64,000 nt of DNA from Mikania micrantha (taxonomy: Eukaryota > Streptophyta > Magnoliopsida > Asterales > Asteraceae): positions 63,510,031 to 63,574,030 of the forward strand of contig CM018682.1 of the NCBI GenBank assembly GCA_009363875.1. Direction: 5' to 3'. A program made the position numbers and the translations under genes. Below, piece by piece: positions 22,688 through 33,872 of the stretch. Positions within the stretch are counted from its first letter, which is position 1. Each line of letters begins with the position of its first letter. Below the pieces are notes generated by a model. The model was given only the letters and a program-made list of their open reading frames with translations. It ran no database searches and was not told the DNA's origin.

Positions 22688-25600
22688 TGTAACAATAGTG
22701 CCGGAAACGTAACCGGAACAGTAACTTGCACAGTAACTCAGACATAAACTAGGTGTATTATTTGTATCGTGTAATGCTTGGTACAAAACTACTATGCAAC
22801 TATTTCAGTAATCTGATTCAAACTCATGGTTTAACAGTCTGAAACATATCAAACAACACTGAACTGACACACAAATGCTTGTTAGGGTTCTATTATCTAT
22901 AAACGTATGTGAGGCATTTTAGAACAAAACAACAACGGATGTCGGTACGAGAATGCTAAATGGACGGATTATTTGTATAGGTGACGATCTGTACGAATAT
23001 ATCTGAAATTTTTAACGTTCTGAATGATGTCCAATAATTAGAAAACCATATTTAAAAGTATAGTTATCGTCGTATTCGTACGGGTGACGATTCGAACGAA
23101 TACGCGCGACGATTATACGATTCAATTTAAACAGTAACCTAAATATTTTCAGAAAATTTAAATAAACGAAAGATATTTAGTTAATTTACTAGGAATTACC
23201 ACCTAAAATAAATTTCTGAACTCTACTTTTAATATCGTAATGTTCCGTTACGAAAACGAAAGAAAGACGACGTTTTTACGCGAAACCGAGCGGACCCGAA
23301 TATAACCGGGTATTTTTAATCCATTCAATGTGGCATTGATAGCCACAACTACCACCACCAACCAGCCATCTCACCCCCATTTTCGGGCTCTCTCCCTACT
23401 CTCTCTCTCTATAACCTCACACCAAATCTCTCTCATTTCTTCACGAAATCGTGTGTTTTTGGTGTCAAAACGACCATCACAACTAGTAGATCATAGAAGT
23501 ACAACAGATCGGGGCTTTGATCCATCTGATTTGAGGTAAAATCGAGTTATAGTTACGGTTTTTAGGGTTTTTGGAGCCCTTTTGATCAGCCACACTATAG
23601 CCGGTTTGTACTCCACTTCAACCCTTAGGCCTTGCACAATACCTTACTAGAATGATTTAGGAACAAGCCCTACCACAATACTTAGCCGATTTGTTGAAAA
23701 TCCATGGCTGCTCCACCTCTGCACTCGACCGGCCAAATAAGCCCATCATTTGGGCCGAATGTGTGTAGGCCGAATGGCCAACTCCTCCCTGCCAAAGCAG
23801 CTTTCACTCGCTTGGCCCAGTTCTAAGGTCGGCCCATCCTTCGGTTGGCCATGCATCATTCTATCGGTCGGACTCCCATTCGACAGCCCCTTTCGGTACA
23901 AGCCTCATTCGATCGGCCCAAGCCCTTCGGCTAACTTACTTCGGTACAGCCCTTTATTCGCCCCATGGTTGTACGGACAAGTTGATTCGGATTGGGTTGG
24001 TTATGCATGGGATGAGTATGTATTGCATGCAAGATGTGTGTATGCATGCATGGAAACCGAATGAGGGTGTGTGTGCATGGGAAGCATACTAGGGTTTCAC
24101 TACATAGTATCAACTTAGGGTGGTTTATGAACTAAGTATGGAACTTAAACAATGTAGAAGTTAACATAATATTGTCATGTGGCAACAAAATAAGGTCTTT
24201 CTTAATGATAATAAGGAATAAGGGATTTGAGTTTGGAATAACAAGAGTTATATTAAACATTATCATTATTTAAATATAAATGGTGAACATCATTTGGGTT
24301 CAACATACTTGGGGAATCATGAGGATCAAAACGATAATTGAAGGTTATGGAGTGTTAGTTTAATTATTAACACCTAACCCGTATGAAATTTCATAAGAAC
24401 ATGTAGCTAACTTAGATAATTCACTTGAATTATCTAGTACTAGTTATTCAAAGCGTGGATCAAGAATTATTGGACAAACAAAAGCTAGTAATGGGCCCGA
24501 GGTTAGTCCAATAGGATTAACCCAAGCCCATCATGTTAACTATACTTTTCTTAATTTAATTATGTTTTTTATAAAAGAAATTAAATTGTAAGCTTTGTTA
24601 AATTAAAATAAATTATTTTAACTTAATGTTTAACTTAAATTGTATTGATTACTTGTGGGATAAGGGTTATTAATGGGTAATGAGTGTAGACTAGTTAGAA
24701 AGAATCTTAGAAACACATTAGCACATAGGACACTTAGTTGCACGCGGAGACCAAAACCCTAGTTTGCGCCTATTATAAAGACTTATAGTATTTGAATCTC
24801 TTAAAACAACTCAGGTGTTGAAGATACTTAAGCTACAACTAATGAGCGCGCATTATCTATTGTGATTCATACTTAGCAACACAGGTGAGTTCATTTGTCC
24901 CTTTTCAAACTATTTTGTTTTACTTCAGGACTGAGAAGCATGTTTATACATTTTAAATAAATGTTTAAATGTTCTTAAACTCTTTTATACTTATTCATAA
25001 TGCTAATACTTGATACACTTATTCTAAAGGCTAATACTCTATACACTTACTCTAAATGCTAATACTTGATACACTTATTCTAAAGGCTAATACTCTATAC
25101 ACTTACTCTAAATGCTAATACCTCTTACGCTTATTCTAACGACTAATACTTTATACACTTACTCTAAACGCTAATACTTTATACTCTTAATCTTAATGCT
25201 AATGCTGCATACACTTATACTTATTTGCTTAAAACTTTTGAAGCTTTTAAATGCCTAAGAAGGACGGATACTAAAACTCTGAAATGCTTTTGTAAACTAT
25301 ACTTTTGAAAGCTTGAAAACTTAAACTCAGAAAGACTCATATGCCTGAAATGCTATTAACTCTTGTATACTCGAAATGCTTGGAAATGCTGGAAATGCTA
25401 TAAAGACTTGAATGCTTGAAATGCTAAGACTACAAGCTGATTGACCGTCACGCGTTGACCTAAAGTGTCAACACCTACTAGTCATCGGTAAAGGATACGT
25501 AAATGCTAAATCTATCGGACATCGTAAGGCAGACTGATTGGCCATTGCGCCTTGACATTTGTCAAGACCTACTAGTCATCAGTGCTCTTCGTTGTCTGAA

Positions 25601-26545
25601 TCTTGTAAGACAGAATGATTGGTCGTCGCGTCTTGACATTGGTCAAGCCCTACTAGTCATTCAGTGTTCTTCTTGATTCATCCATGGTTGTGACAAGTGA
25701 CTAGGATGATTTTGGTTTCTTCTAGCTGACTTTGTGTCATCTTAAGGATTCCTTTATCAAAACACCGATGTCGCGAGTCATATTTAGTTCCGTTATGGAT
25801 GGATGCTGAATTCCTTAGGGTGTTCAGCTGTCCATAATGATAACTCTCAAAACTTGATATTCAAATGCTACTTTGTGCGTGTTGAAACTCATAATCAGAA
25901 TAATTAAAGCAATGATGGGATTGGATGGTAGGTAAGACACTTAATTATCATTAACAACAATGTCATATGTGGATTAGTATGTGGTGGGATGGCGTCTGGG
26001 CGGGTTGTAAGCTCGACCCTTTCGTATGCCCTATATATAAGCATACCAATCTGGATAATACATGTGATGTTAATGAGGTTAAGGTTGTTACAGAAAAAGG
26101 TTTGCAAAGCTATTTTCAAATACTAAACTATATGAACTCACCAACCATTGTGTTGACCTTGTTTTCTTACATGCTTTCTTAGGTGACGTACAGGAATAAG
26201 CTAAGGCTCAGGAATGCATGATAGGATGCCCAGTTAGAGGACCTGGTAGTTTTTGGAAAAGCACATGCTTTTGATGATTGTTGTGAATCACTTTTGATAT
26301 CTTGTACAGATACAAGATAGTAAACATTGATTCTTTTGATAGGTTTACTTAGTTAAATTATCAAACATTGACAGTTGTAATTTAACTTTGTAATCATAGT
26401 TTAATGTTATTTGTGCTTTAGTTATTCTCAATGTTGATGCTATGTAAACAATCTGATCCTCACGATTATCATTTCCGATATCGCACCCCGGGAACCTTCC
26501 ACCCGACGGGACACACGATCCGGCCCGCCGGCTCGGGGTGTGACA
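22688..26545 (+). repeat. El1 3' LTR (3858 bp)
   Basis: It starts TGTAACAATAGTGCCGG and ends CGGCTCGGGGTGTGACA, close to the 5' LTR throughout except for the single-copy state of the 243-bp block. The 28-bp array is at 25003-25226. A TATTATAAAG candidate TATA lies at 24771-24780. In the 5' LTR that site reads TATTTTAAAG, so the upstream promoter is weakened. Confidence 0.9.
25003..25226 (+). repeat. 28-bp tandem array in El1 3' LTR
   Basis: Same array as 2460-2683, again eight units, with a few differing bases in units 5 and 6. The unit number has not changed since insertion. Confidence 0.85.
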
Positions 26546-28881
26546 CGAATGTTGGGTTAGGACTAAGTGATCGTGGTTGTGGATAGTGAGAGCATGGTGT
26601 GCATGGATAGGTTACGTGGACATGCATGGGAAGGGAAACTTATTTGGGTATTCATAATATGAAACCAACTTACATTATCTAAGGTTTAAACATGAGTTTT
26701 AACAAGAAAGAGGGTAAGATCACTTGTATTGATTGATCCAATTCATGGAATCCATAAGTCATATTATGGTTTCATTATGAGGCAAGAACCACGGGAAAAC
26801 AAGTGGGAATTCTGTATGAATCAAGAAAGAAACAAGCTAAGTGTAGGTGAATTAAAATTGTAACACCTAATACTTAGTGATTTCTATGCAATTATATAAC
26901 CAAGTTAGAGAGTTTCGTTGGATTCTCTAAGCTAAGCTATACACGAGGTTGGTTCAGAAACTATGGAAAGACAATGATATAACAAAGGACTTAGGGTTAA
27001 TTGAATGAAATTAACCTAAGTCTAACAAGCTAAATTAAATTATGTTTTAATTAATTAAAATGACATATAAACTTCATTAATTAAAGTGTTTCATAATAAA
27101 TAAAATGATTTCTAACTTAACGAATTAATTTAAATTAATTATTTAAAGTGTCTTAATTAAAGACTTTGAATATGACTAACATAAACCTTACATAGCTAAG
27201 GTTTAATAGTCAGTTAGTCACTACCTACGGGATAAGGGTTACAAACGGGTAATGAATTTAGATTAGTTAGCAAGAATCATAGAAACTCATTAGTAACATA
27301 GGACACTTAGTTGCACGCCGAGACCAAAACCCTAGTTTGCGTCTATTATAAATACTTATAGTATTCGAATCTTCTTAAAACAACTCAGGTGTTGAAGATA
27401 CTTAAACTATAACTCACGAGCGAGCATTATCTGTTGTGATTACATTCTTAGCAACACAGGTGAGTTCATTTGTCCCTTTTAAACTATTTTGTTTTTACTG
27501 CGGGACTGAGAAGCATGTTTACACATTTTAAATAAATGTTCAAATGTTTCTTAAACGCTTTTATACTTATTCCTAATGCTAATACTTCATACTCTTATAC
27601 TAGTTTGCTTAAAACCTTAGATGCTTTAAATGCTTGAGAATACAAATGCTAAAATGCTGAAATGATTTTATAAACTATACTTATGAAAGGTTGAATACTA
27701 AAACTCAGAAGAACTTATATGCATGGTAGTGCTTGATATGCTCGAAATGCTTGAAATGCTAGGAATACTTTAAACTCTTGTATGCTTGATATGCTTGAAA
27801 TGCTATGACAAACGGAACGGGATTACGGTTGTGAAGTTAGTACTTGTGCACAGGATACGTAAATGCTAAGCTATGTGGATGCTATAAACTTGTATGCTAT
27901 AAACTTGTATGCTAAAGCTATCGGCTATTGTAGAACAGACTGATTGGCCTCTCAGTGCTTGCCATACAGTGTTCTTCATAGTCAGGACCTTGAGTAGCAG
28001 ACTGTTTGGCCTCTCAGTGCTTGCCATACAGTGTTTCCTCATTGTCCACCCATGTTTGGTGATGAGTGACTAGGAGGATTCTGATTTTCTTTTGTTGACT
28101 TCATGTCATCTTGGGAAATCCTCTAACAAAACACCAATGTTGTGAATCACATCTAGTTCCAATATGTACTGATACTGGATTCCTTAGGGTGTTCAGTTGT
28201 CCATAAAGGAACTCTTAAAACTTGATGTTCAAATGCTATTGGGTGTATGTTTGAAACTTTTAAACAAAATGCTTGAAGCTATAGTGGAAATGGAACTGAA
28301 CGGAAGGTAAAATGCTTAATTATCATTAACAACAACATCCTATGTGGTTCGGTATGTGGTGGGATGTCGGCTGGGGCTTGTTCCCCTATGTATGCCCTAT
28401 ATATAAGCATACTTGGCTGGATAGTTTAAGTGGTTGTTTAGGAGGTTAAGTTTGTTACCGAAAAGGTTTGCAAAAGCTATTTTTCAAGTACTAACTATAT
28501 GAACACACCAACCATTGTATTGACTTTTTTTCTTACATGCTTTCTCAGGTGATGTACAGGAGTAAGCTAAGGCTCAGGAATGCATGCTAGGATGCCCAGT
28601 TAGAGGACCTAGTAGTTTTTGGGAAAGCACATATTTAGTTGATTATTGTAAATCACTTTTGATATCTTGTACAATTACAAGATAGTAAACTTATGATTCT
28701 TTTGATAGGTTTACGTAGTTAAATTATCAAATATTGACAATTATGATTTAACTTTGTAATCCTAGTTTAATGTCATTGTGCTTTAATTATTCTCAATATT
28801 GATTATCATTCCCGATATCGTGCCCCGGGACTATTCCGCCCGACGGGACACACGATCCAGCCCACCGGCTCGGGGTGTGAC
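26546..28881 (+). repeat. LTR-C, downstream part
   Basis: This parallels the El1 LTR from about 1440 to its end: the GCATGGGAAG region, TTGCACGCCGAGACC, the AACTCAGGTGTTGAAGATAC block, CCTATATATAAGCATAC and the CCGGCTCGGGGTGTGACA end. It is more diverged than the two El1 LTRs are from each other, and its 28-bp array is mostly lost (about 27580-27600). No primer site follows 28881, so it is a solo LTR or a 3' LTR. El1 is inserted at its 5' edge here. Confidence 0.75.
27347..27354 (+). promoter_or_regulatory. Candidate TATA box in LTR-C
   Basis: TATAAATA at the place aligned with the El1 TATTATAAAG. It is the best TATA match among the three related LTRs. Confidence 0.4.
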
Positions 28882-29352
28882 AGGCATGGCGGAGGCTAGA
28901 GCAAACAAGTCTAGTTCAGTAGAGACGAAACTGACACTTGGAGCCTAGGGCTCGGAACCAACATATAACAAATAACATGACACTTGACAAACATTTCTAT
29001 ATACTTATGTGCTGATATCAAAACCTGTGAACTCACCAACCTGTGTGTTGACACTTTTTTTAACATGTATTCTCAGGACTAAGCTAGCATTCATATCGTG
29101 TCGTTTTGAGCAAACAATTATTATTTTATTATGATGTGTATCAAACAATGCAGTGTCTGTCATGTTATTTCTGCTGCATTTTTAAACGCTTTATATTCCG
29201 TTGCATATTTATTAATCGATATGGTTAATATTGTATTCTCAAACGTACTTTTCAAATGCATATAGAGTCGTTCTATATGACTGAGAGCTGTGATTCTGGC
29301 CATGTCACACCCAGCGGTCTGACACCGCACGTGGGATTTTGGGGGTGTGACA
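28882..29352 (+). repeat. End fragment of an El2-type LTR, opposite orientation
   Basis: Read on the + strand it matches the inner end of the El2 LTR (inverse of about 5557-6060): GGAGCCTAGGGCTCGG, a CAATGCAGTGTCTG stretch, CACGTGGGATTTTGGGGGTGTGACA. The start is cut at 28882 by LTR-C. It is probably the oldest layer here. Confidence 0.75.
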
Positions 29353-29354
29353 TA
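29350..29354. repeat. El5 target-site duplication, left copy
   Basis: ACATA, repeated exactly at 38667-38671. The left copy overlaps the last bases of the El2-type LTR fragment, so El5 inserted two bases beyond that LTR end. Confidence 0.9.
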
Positions 29355-29762
29355 TGTGAGAACCCGTTCCCGGGCGCCTCACAGAGGTTGGTTTCCATCA
29401 TAACACACAGCTCTTAAACCAAAAACTTTCATAAGTATGCAGCGGAATTTAAAACATAGTTTATCAAACATGAAATAATGTTTGAATTAAAACATAAATG
29501 ATTGCCAACACCACCGGATTCTCTATCTTGATGCCCGAGCTCCATGTTTCCTCTTACCTTAGCCTTAACCTGACACACATGCTAAAATGTCAGCTTACGC
29601 TTGTGAATTCTAGTTTTCATAAAACCACATTAAACATACTTAACATAAACATCATTCCTTACACATAGTCCATAACCTTAACACATAACATCGTGAACAT
29701 CATCATTATACATTCCACTGTCACCCTATGAATAGTGGGCTTATGCCGGCACAAGGCTCCAT

Positions 29763-29994
29763 ACCCAGTTATAGTCTTGGTTGACTATCATACCCAGTTA
29801 TAGTCGTGGTTGACTATCATACACAGTTATAGTCGTGGTGGACTATCATACCCAGTTATAGTCGTGGTCGACTATCATACCCAGTTATAGTCGTGGTCGA
29901 CTATCATACCCAGTTATGGTCATGGTTGACTATCATACCCAGTTATAGTCGTGGTTGACTATCATACCCAGTTATAGTCGTGGTTGACTATCAT
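29763..29994 (-). repeat. 29-bp tandem array, 8 units, El5 3' LTR
   Basis: Units of the form ACCCAGTTATAGTCGTGG + TTGACTATCAT. Each holds an inverted hexamer, ATAGTC..GACTAT, around a short loop. Units abut with no spacers. Confidence 0.92.
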
Positions 29995-30765
29995 TCGTAC
30001 ATTTTCCTATAACACATATAGGAACATCATTCCTTCATCATTCATGACATACTAGCATCATATCATCATTCATCGTATTCATCATAACATCATCACTTTG
30101 TCCTAATATCATAGGACTCATCATATTATGCCATGCAAGTAACATGTCATCATATCATCATAACCTCCTAGAAATGAATGCATATCATACTATCATCATA
30201 TCATCAGATCATACATTCTGACATTCATGAACTTTTCGTACTAGCATCTTATCATCATAGCATTCTGCCCTACCAACAAAGGCACATATCATATCAAAAC
30301 ATTTCATGCTAGCATCTTTATCATCATGTCATATTATCCTAACAGCTTAGGAATTCATCATAGCATGTTATCTTATGACTATCATCATAATTATGGTCAT
30401 CATAGTTCAGTAACATTCATTCGTCATACATAGCATTTTTCCATACATATTCACCATGCATAACACATATACATGCATACATAATCATGGCATATCATCA
30501 TTCGTTCATCGTCATACGTAAGCACATAGCCTCATAATATAACACAAGCATGTATGCCAGCCCAAAACATTAAATATGAAACAGGGCATCTAGAACTCAC
30601 CAGATAGTAGACTCTTGTTTTCCTTAGCTGAACTCCTTAGCTAGGCCTTAAGAACCTGCATTAGTTACATCGTCTCATTACATTAAGTTCTTAGACTTAG
30701 ATATTATTCTAAGTCCTCATATCCTCCTAACCAGCCCCAGTGTTCGAAAACCATCCTGTTCCCGA

Positions 30766-30910
30766 ACTGCTTAAGTATTCGAAGACTAGGGTACTCGAAC
30801 CATCACCAGTACTCGAAATACTGGTGTACTCGAATTTCCCTGTCTACTCGAAACTAGGGTACTCGAAACCAGTGTATTCAAAACTTAGTGTATTCGAACC
30901 AGGTTCTTAC
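30766..30910 (-). repeat. TACTCGAA motif cluster with hairpin, El5 3' LTR
   Basis: About eight (G/A)TA(C/T)TCGAA words occur in 145 bases, with a perfect 8-bp stem CACCAGTA / TACTGGTG around CTCGAAA at 30804-30826. Inverse copies (TTCGAGTA) lie at 30925-30935 and 31335-31390. The 5' LTR keeps the same layout at about 37915-38070. Confidence 0.75.
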
Positions 30911-31298
30911 TTTTCAAGTATGGCTTCGAGTACTCCCTTTGTGTATAATTTCGTGTACACATCTTTCCGTCATAAAACATCTCAGAAATTCATCTAAGAC
31001 CTGGGGAAGCTAGTTAAATTTTTTTTATGTGGTTACCAACTTGCTAGAACCACCAAGTTTTGAACTTTATGCATAAAGGTGGGAGCTTTATCCATAAGTT
31101 CACTTTTTCATAAAAATCCTAACTTTCTCGAATAGAACACTTACTTGTTGGTAGATGATCCTCCTGTTAGCTTCCTAGGTGTTCCTTCTCCTTCCTCACC
31201 GATTTACCGCCGATCATTTAAGTTCTTGAACCCTACTTCGTGTACTCAGGAGAGAATGTGCTCGCAGCCAAAGGTATGCACATTTCCCAAGGCACTCA

Positions 31299-31306
31299 TA
31301 TATATA
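31299..31306 (-). promoter_or_regulatory. Candidate TATA box, El5 3' LTR
   Basis: TATATATA on the - strand in CCTATATATATGAGTGCC. The 5' LTR has CCTATATACATGAG at about 38437-38447, one base weaker. Confidence 0.45.
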
Positions 31307-31538
31307 GGCAAGGTACTCGAAATCTGGGGTGGGGACTTCGAGTACGGGATTTCAAGTACAAGATTTTTGAGTACAAGATTTTGAGTACACTGGTTGGCTG
31401 TTCTAGAAATCTAGTTCGAGTTCCAAGTTTCCTGGTATTTGTCTTAGTTTGTTTTCGTCCTTTTTCCTTACAAGTTAATTATTCGTTACCCATTCGTAAG
31501 TTCAAATAACTTGTATTTAGAAAATTTGGGGTGTTACA

Positions 31539-31560
31539 AGTCTCCCCTCCTTACAATAGG
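31539..31560 (-). other. El5 polypurine tract
   Basis: On the - strand, TAAGGAGGGGAGACT precedes the LTR, next to a variant TTTCGGGACGAAACC box. This is the plus-strand priming site. Confidence 0.8.
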
Positions 31561-31583
31561 TTTCGTCCCGAAACCTGACTCGT

Positions 31584-32207
31584 TTACAATTCGAACAAAT
31601 GAGGGTACAACCTCCTCATTTCACCTTCCATCTCCCGTGTCGTGTCTGAACCCTTCAGATATTTCCACTGAGCTCTAACTTGACGAACCGTCTTATTACG
31701 TAGTTGCCTTTCCTTCGTATCCACGATCGCAACTGGTTCTTCAATATAGTTCAGTTTGTCATCTACCTCAATGTCATCCAAAGGAACATGTGCTTGCTCG
31801 TCTGCCAGGGACTTCCTTAGATGTGACACGTTGAAGGTAAAATGAATCCCGTTCAGCTCCTCGGGTAGGTCCAGCCGATAGGCAACCTTCCCCACCCTTG
31901 CCTCTATCCGAAAGGGTCCGATGTACCTCGGACTCAACTTTCCTCGCTTTCTGAATCGAATGATTCCCTTCCATGGTGATACTTTCAACAACACTCGATC
32001 GCCAACATTAAACTCGATCGGTCTTTGGCGCTTGTTAGCGTAGGACTTTTGGCGATCTTGTGCAGCTTTCATACGTTCTTTTATCACCCGTAGCTTTTCT
32101 GCCATATCGATTACGGCAGCCTTGTTTCCCGTCTCTTTCTGTCCAATTCCACCCCAACATACCGGGGTCCTACATCGTCTTCCGTACAACACCTCATATG
32201 GGGGCAT
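31584..32207 (-). pseudogene. El5 integrase C-terminus and chromodomain
   Basis: A 207-residue segment. Integrase tail (YEVLYGRRCRTPVCW near the start, GDRVLLKVSPWKGI around residues 68-82, GPFRIEARVGKVAYRLDLP after 95), then the chromodomain in the last 55-60 residues (LNYIEEPVAIVDTKERQLRN, VRAQWKYLKG) and the end PHLFEL. It overlaps the integrase core segment by about 97 bases in another frame, so a frameshift lies near 32210. The chromodomain itself is uninterrupted, unlike that of El2. Confidence 0.9.
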
Positions 32208-32974
32208 TCTGATACTAGAGTGGTAGCTGTTATTATAAGAAACTCCACCAATGGCAAGTGGTCATCCCAGCTCCCTCCAAAATCGATAATGCACGCCCTA
32301 AGCATATCCTCCAACGTTTGAATAGTCCTTTCAGACTGTCCATCCATTTGGGGGTGGTAGGCGGTACTGATGTTCAGTCTCGTTATAGCATCATGAAACT
32401 GCTTCCAAAATCTAGAAGTAAACCTTGTATCTTGATCTGACACAATGGAGACAGGAACTCCATGTCGGGTCACAATCTCTTTCACGAACAACTCAGACAA
32501 CCTTTTGGACGTATACGTTTCCCTGATAGGAAGAAAGCATGCACTCTTCGTCAGTCGGTCCACAATCACCCATATGTTATCATGTCGTTTAGCTTTTCTC
32601 GGTAGCTTGGTGATGAAATCCATGGTGATGTGTTCCCATTTCCATTCCGGTACCTCAAGAGGTTGCACGTATCCGTAGGGCTTCTGATGTTCATCATTCA
32701 CTTGCGCACAAGTAAGGCACCTGTTCACATACTGTATCACATTAAACTTCATGCCCGGCCACCAATAATCCTTCCGAAGATCTTAATACATCTTCGTAGC
32801 ACCGGGATGAACCGAATAACGTGACTTGTGGGCCTCATCCAAAATTCTCGATCGAATGTCCCCATTTCTGGGTACCCACATACGACCGAATCGTACTTTC
32901 ACACCGTGCTCATTGTCTTCCAAGTTCTTCACTTGCCTGAAGACACGTTCAAAGCCCACATTACTTTCTTTCAA
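32208..32974 (-). pseudogene. El5 integrase (HHCC finger and DDE core)
   Basis: The finger starts in the frame ending at 32783 (HKSRYSVHPGATKMY) and continues after an in-frame TAA near 32782 in the frame from 32752 (CLTCAQV). The core has D in MDFITK, D in VSDQDTRF and E in DGQSERT, so all three catalytic residues are present. The core frame runs out near 32208 and its C-terminal half is in the next frame. One stop and one frameshift break it. Confidence 0.88.
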
Positions 32975-33792
32975 TCCCTCCTGTTGCGCCTGCTTGAGTT
33001 CAAAAAGTCTGGCGTTATCACCAAACTATACGATTGTACTCGTATGGCAGGGTGATCAGTCTTGCGACTCAAAGTATCTGCCACCACATTGGCCTTTCCT
33101 GGGTGATATAAAATATCACAATCATAATCCTTTAACAGCTCAAGCCATCGTCTCTGCCTCATGTTCAAATCCTTTTGCTCGAAGAAATACTTCAAGCTCT
33201 TATGGTCGGTATAGATGGTACTCCTTACTCCATACAAATAGTGCCTCCATATTTTCAATGCACACACCACTGCAGCGAGTTCGAGATCGTGGGTAGGGTA
33301 GTTAACCTCGTGAATCTTTAGCTGGCGTGAAGCATAGGCTATCACCCTTCCCCTTTACATCAGTACGCATCCCAACCCTTGTCGTGATGCATCAGCATAC
33401 ACAACAAAATCATCATTTCCATCTGGCAGTTCTAGAATAGGAGCTTGGGTAAGTTTCTCCTTTAGCACTGAAAACGCATGTTCTTGGTTCGGGCCCCATT
33501 CGTAATTTACATCTTTCTTCGTGAGCTTCGTCAGTGACGTCGCTATCTTGGAGAAATCTTGAATAAATCTCCGATAATAGCCGGCCAAACCAAGAAAACT
33601 GCGTACTTCCGTCGGTGACTTTGGAGGACTCCATTTCATAACCGTTTCAACTTTAGCTGGGTCTATAATAATGCCATCTGGGATCACCACATGACACAGA
33701 AACTGTACTTCTCGTAACCAGAAGGCGCATTTGGAGAACTTAGCATAATGTTTCTCTTTCTGCAGGATCTCCAATATCTCCGTAAATGGCAA
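32971..33792 (-). pseudogene. El5 reverse transcriptase end and RNase H
   Basis: Frame 33792-33355 covers the thumb/connection (FLGLAGYYRRFI) and the RNase H start (YADASRQGLGCVLM). A TAA then interrupts, and frame 33345-32971 continues with DLELAA, TDHKSL and VVADTLSR, the other RNase H acidic residues. The frame is lost again after 32971 before the integrase finger. Confidence 0.88.
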
Positions 33793-33872
33793 GCATGGTC
33801 TCCCTCGTTCTTTGAATAAATCAAAATATCGTCAATAAATACTATCACCGATCGGTCCAGCATCGTTCGACA

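Larger units (their letters stand above)
137..26545 (+). mobile_element. El1: non-autonomous chromovirus-like LTR retrotransposon, split by El2
   Basis: Two LTRs (137-4254 and 22688-26545) begin TGTAACA and end GTGACA. A tRNA-Met-type primer site follows the first and a purine tract precedes the second. Without the nested El2 (5557-21781 plus one ACTCC copy) the interior is only about 2.2 kb. That interior holds a broken gag start, two zinc-knuckle pieces and a worn trace of the pol C-terminus, with no protease, reverse transcriptase or integrase. El1 therefore had to be moved by another element's proteins. Original length was about 10.2 kb, most of it LTR. It inserted into LTR-C. Confidence 0.85.
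29355..31538 (-). repeat. El5 3' LTR (2184 bp)
   Basis: On the - strand it starts TGTAACACCCC (31538) and ends GGGTTCTCACA (29355). It contains the 29-bp array, ATCAT-rich DNA (30000-30500), a TACTCGAA cluster and a TATA candidate. ORFs at 30740-31509 come from the TACTCGAA region and have no domain. Confidence 0.92.

Noticed and set aside
29763..29994. Regular 29-bp repeats resembling a CRISPR array
   Set aside because: Units abut without spacers, lie in a plant LTR and occur in both LTRs. It is a tandem array.
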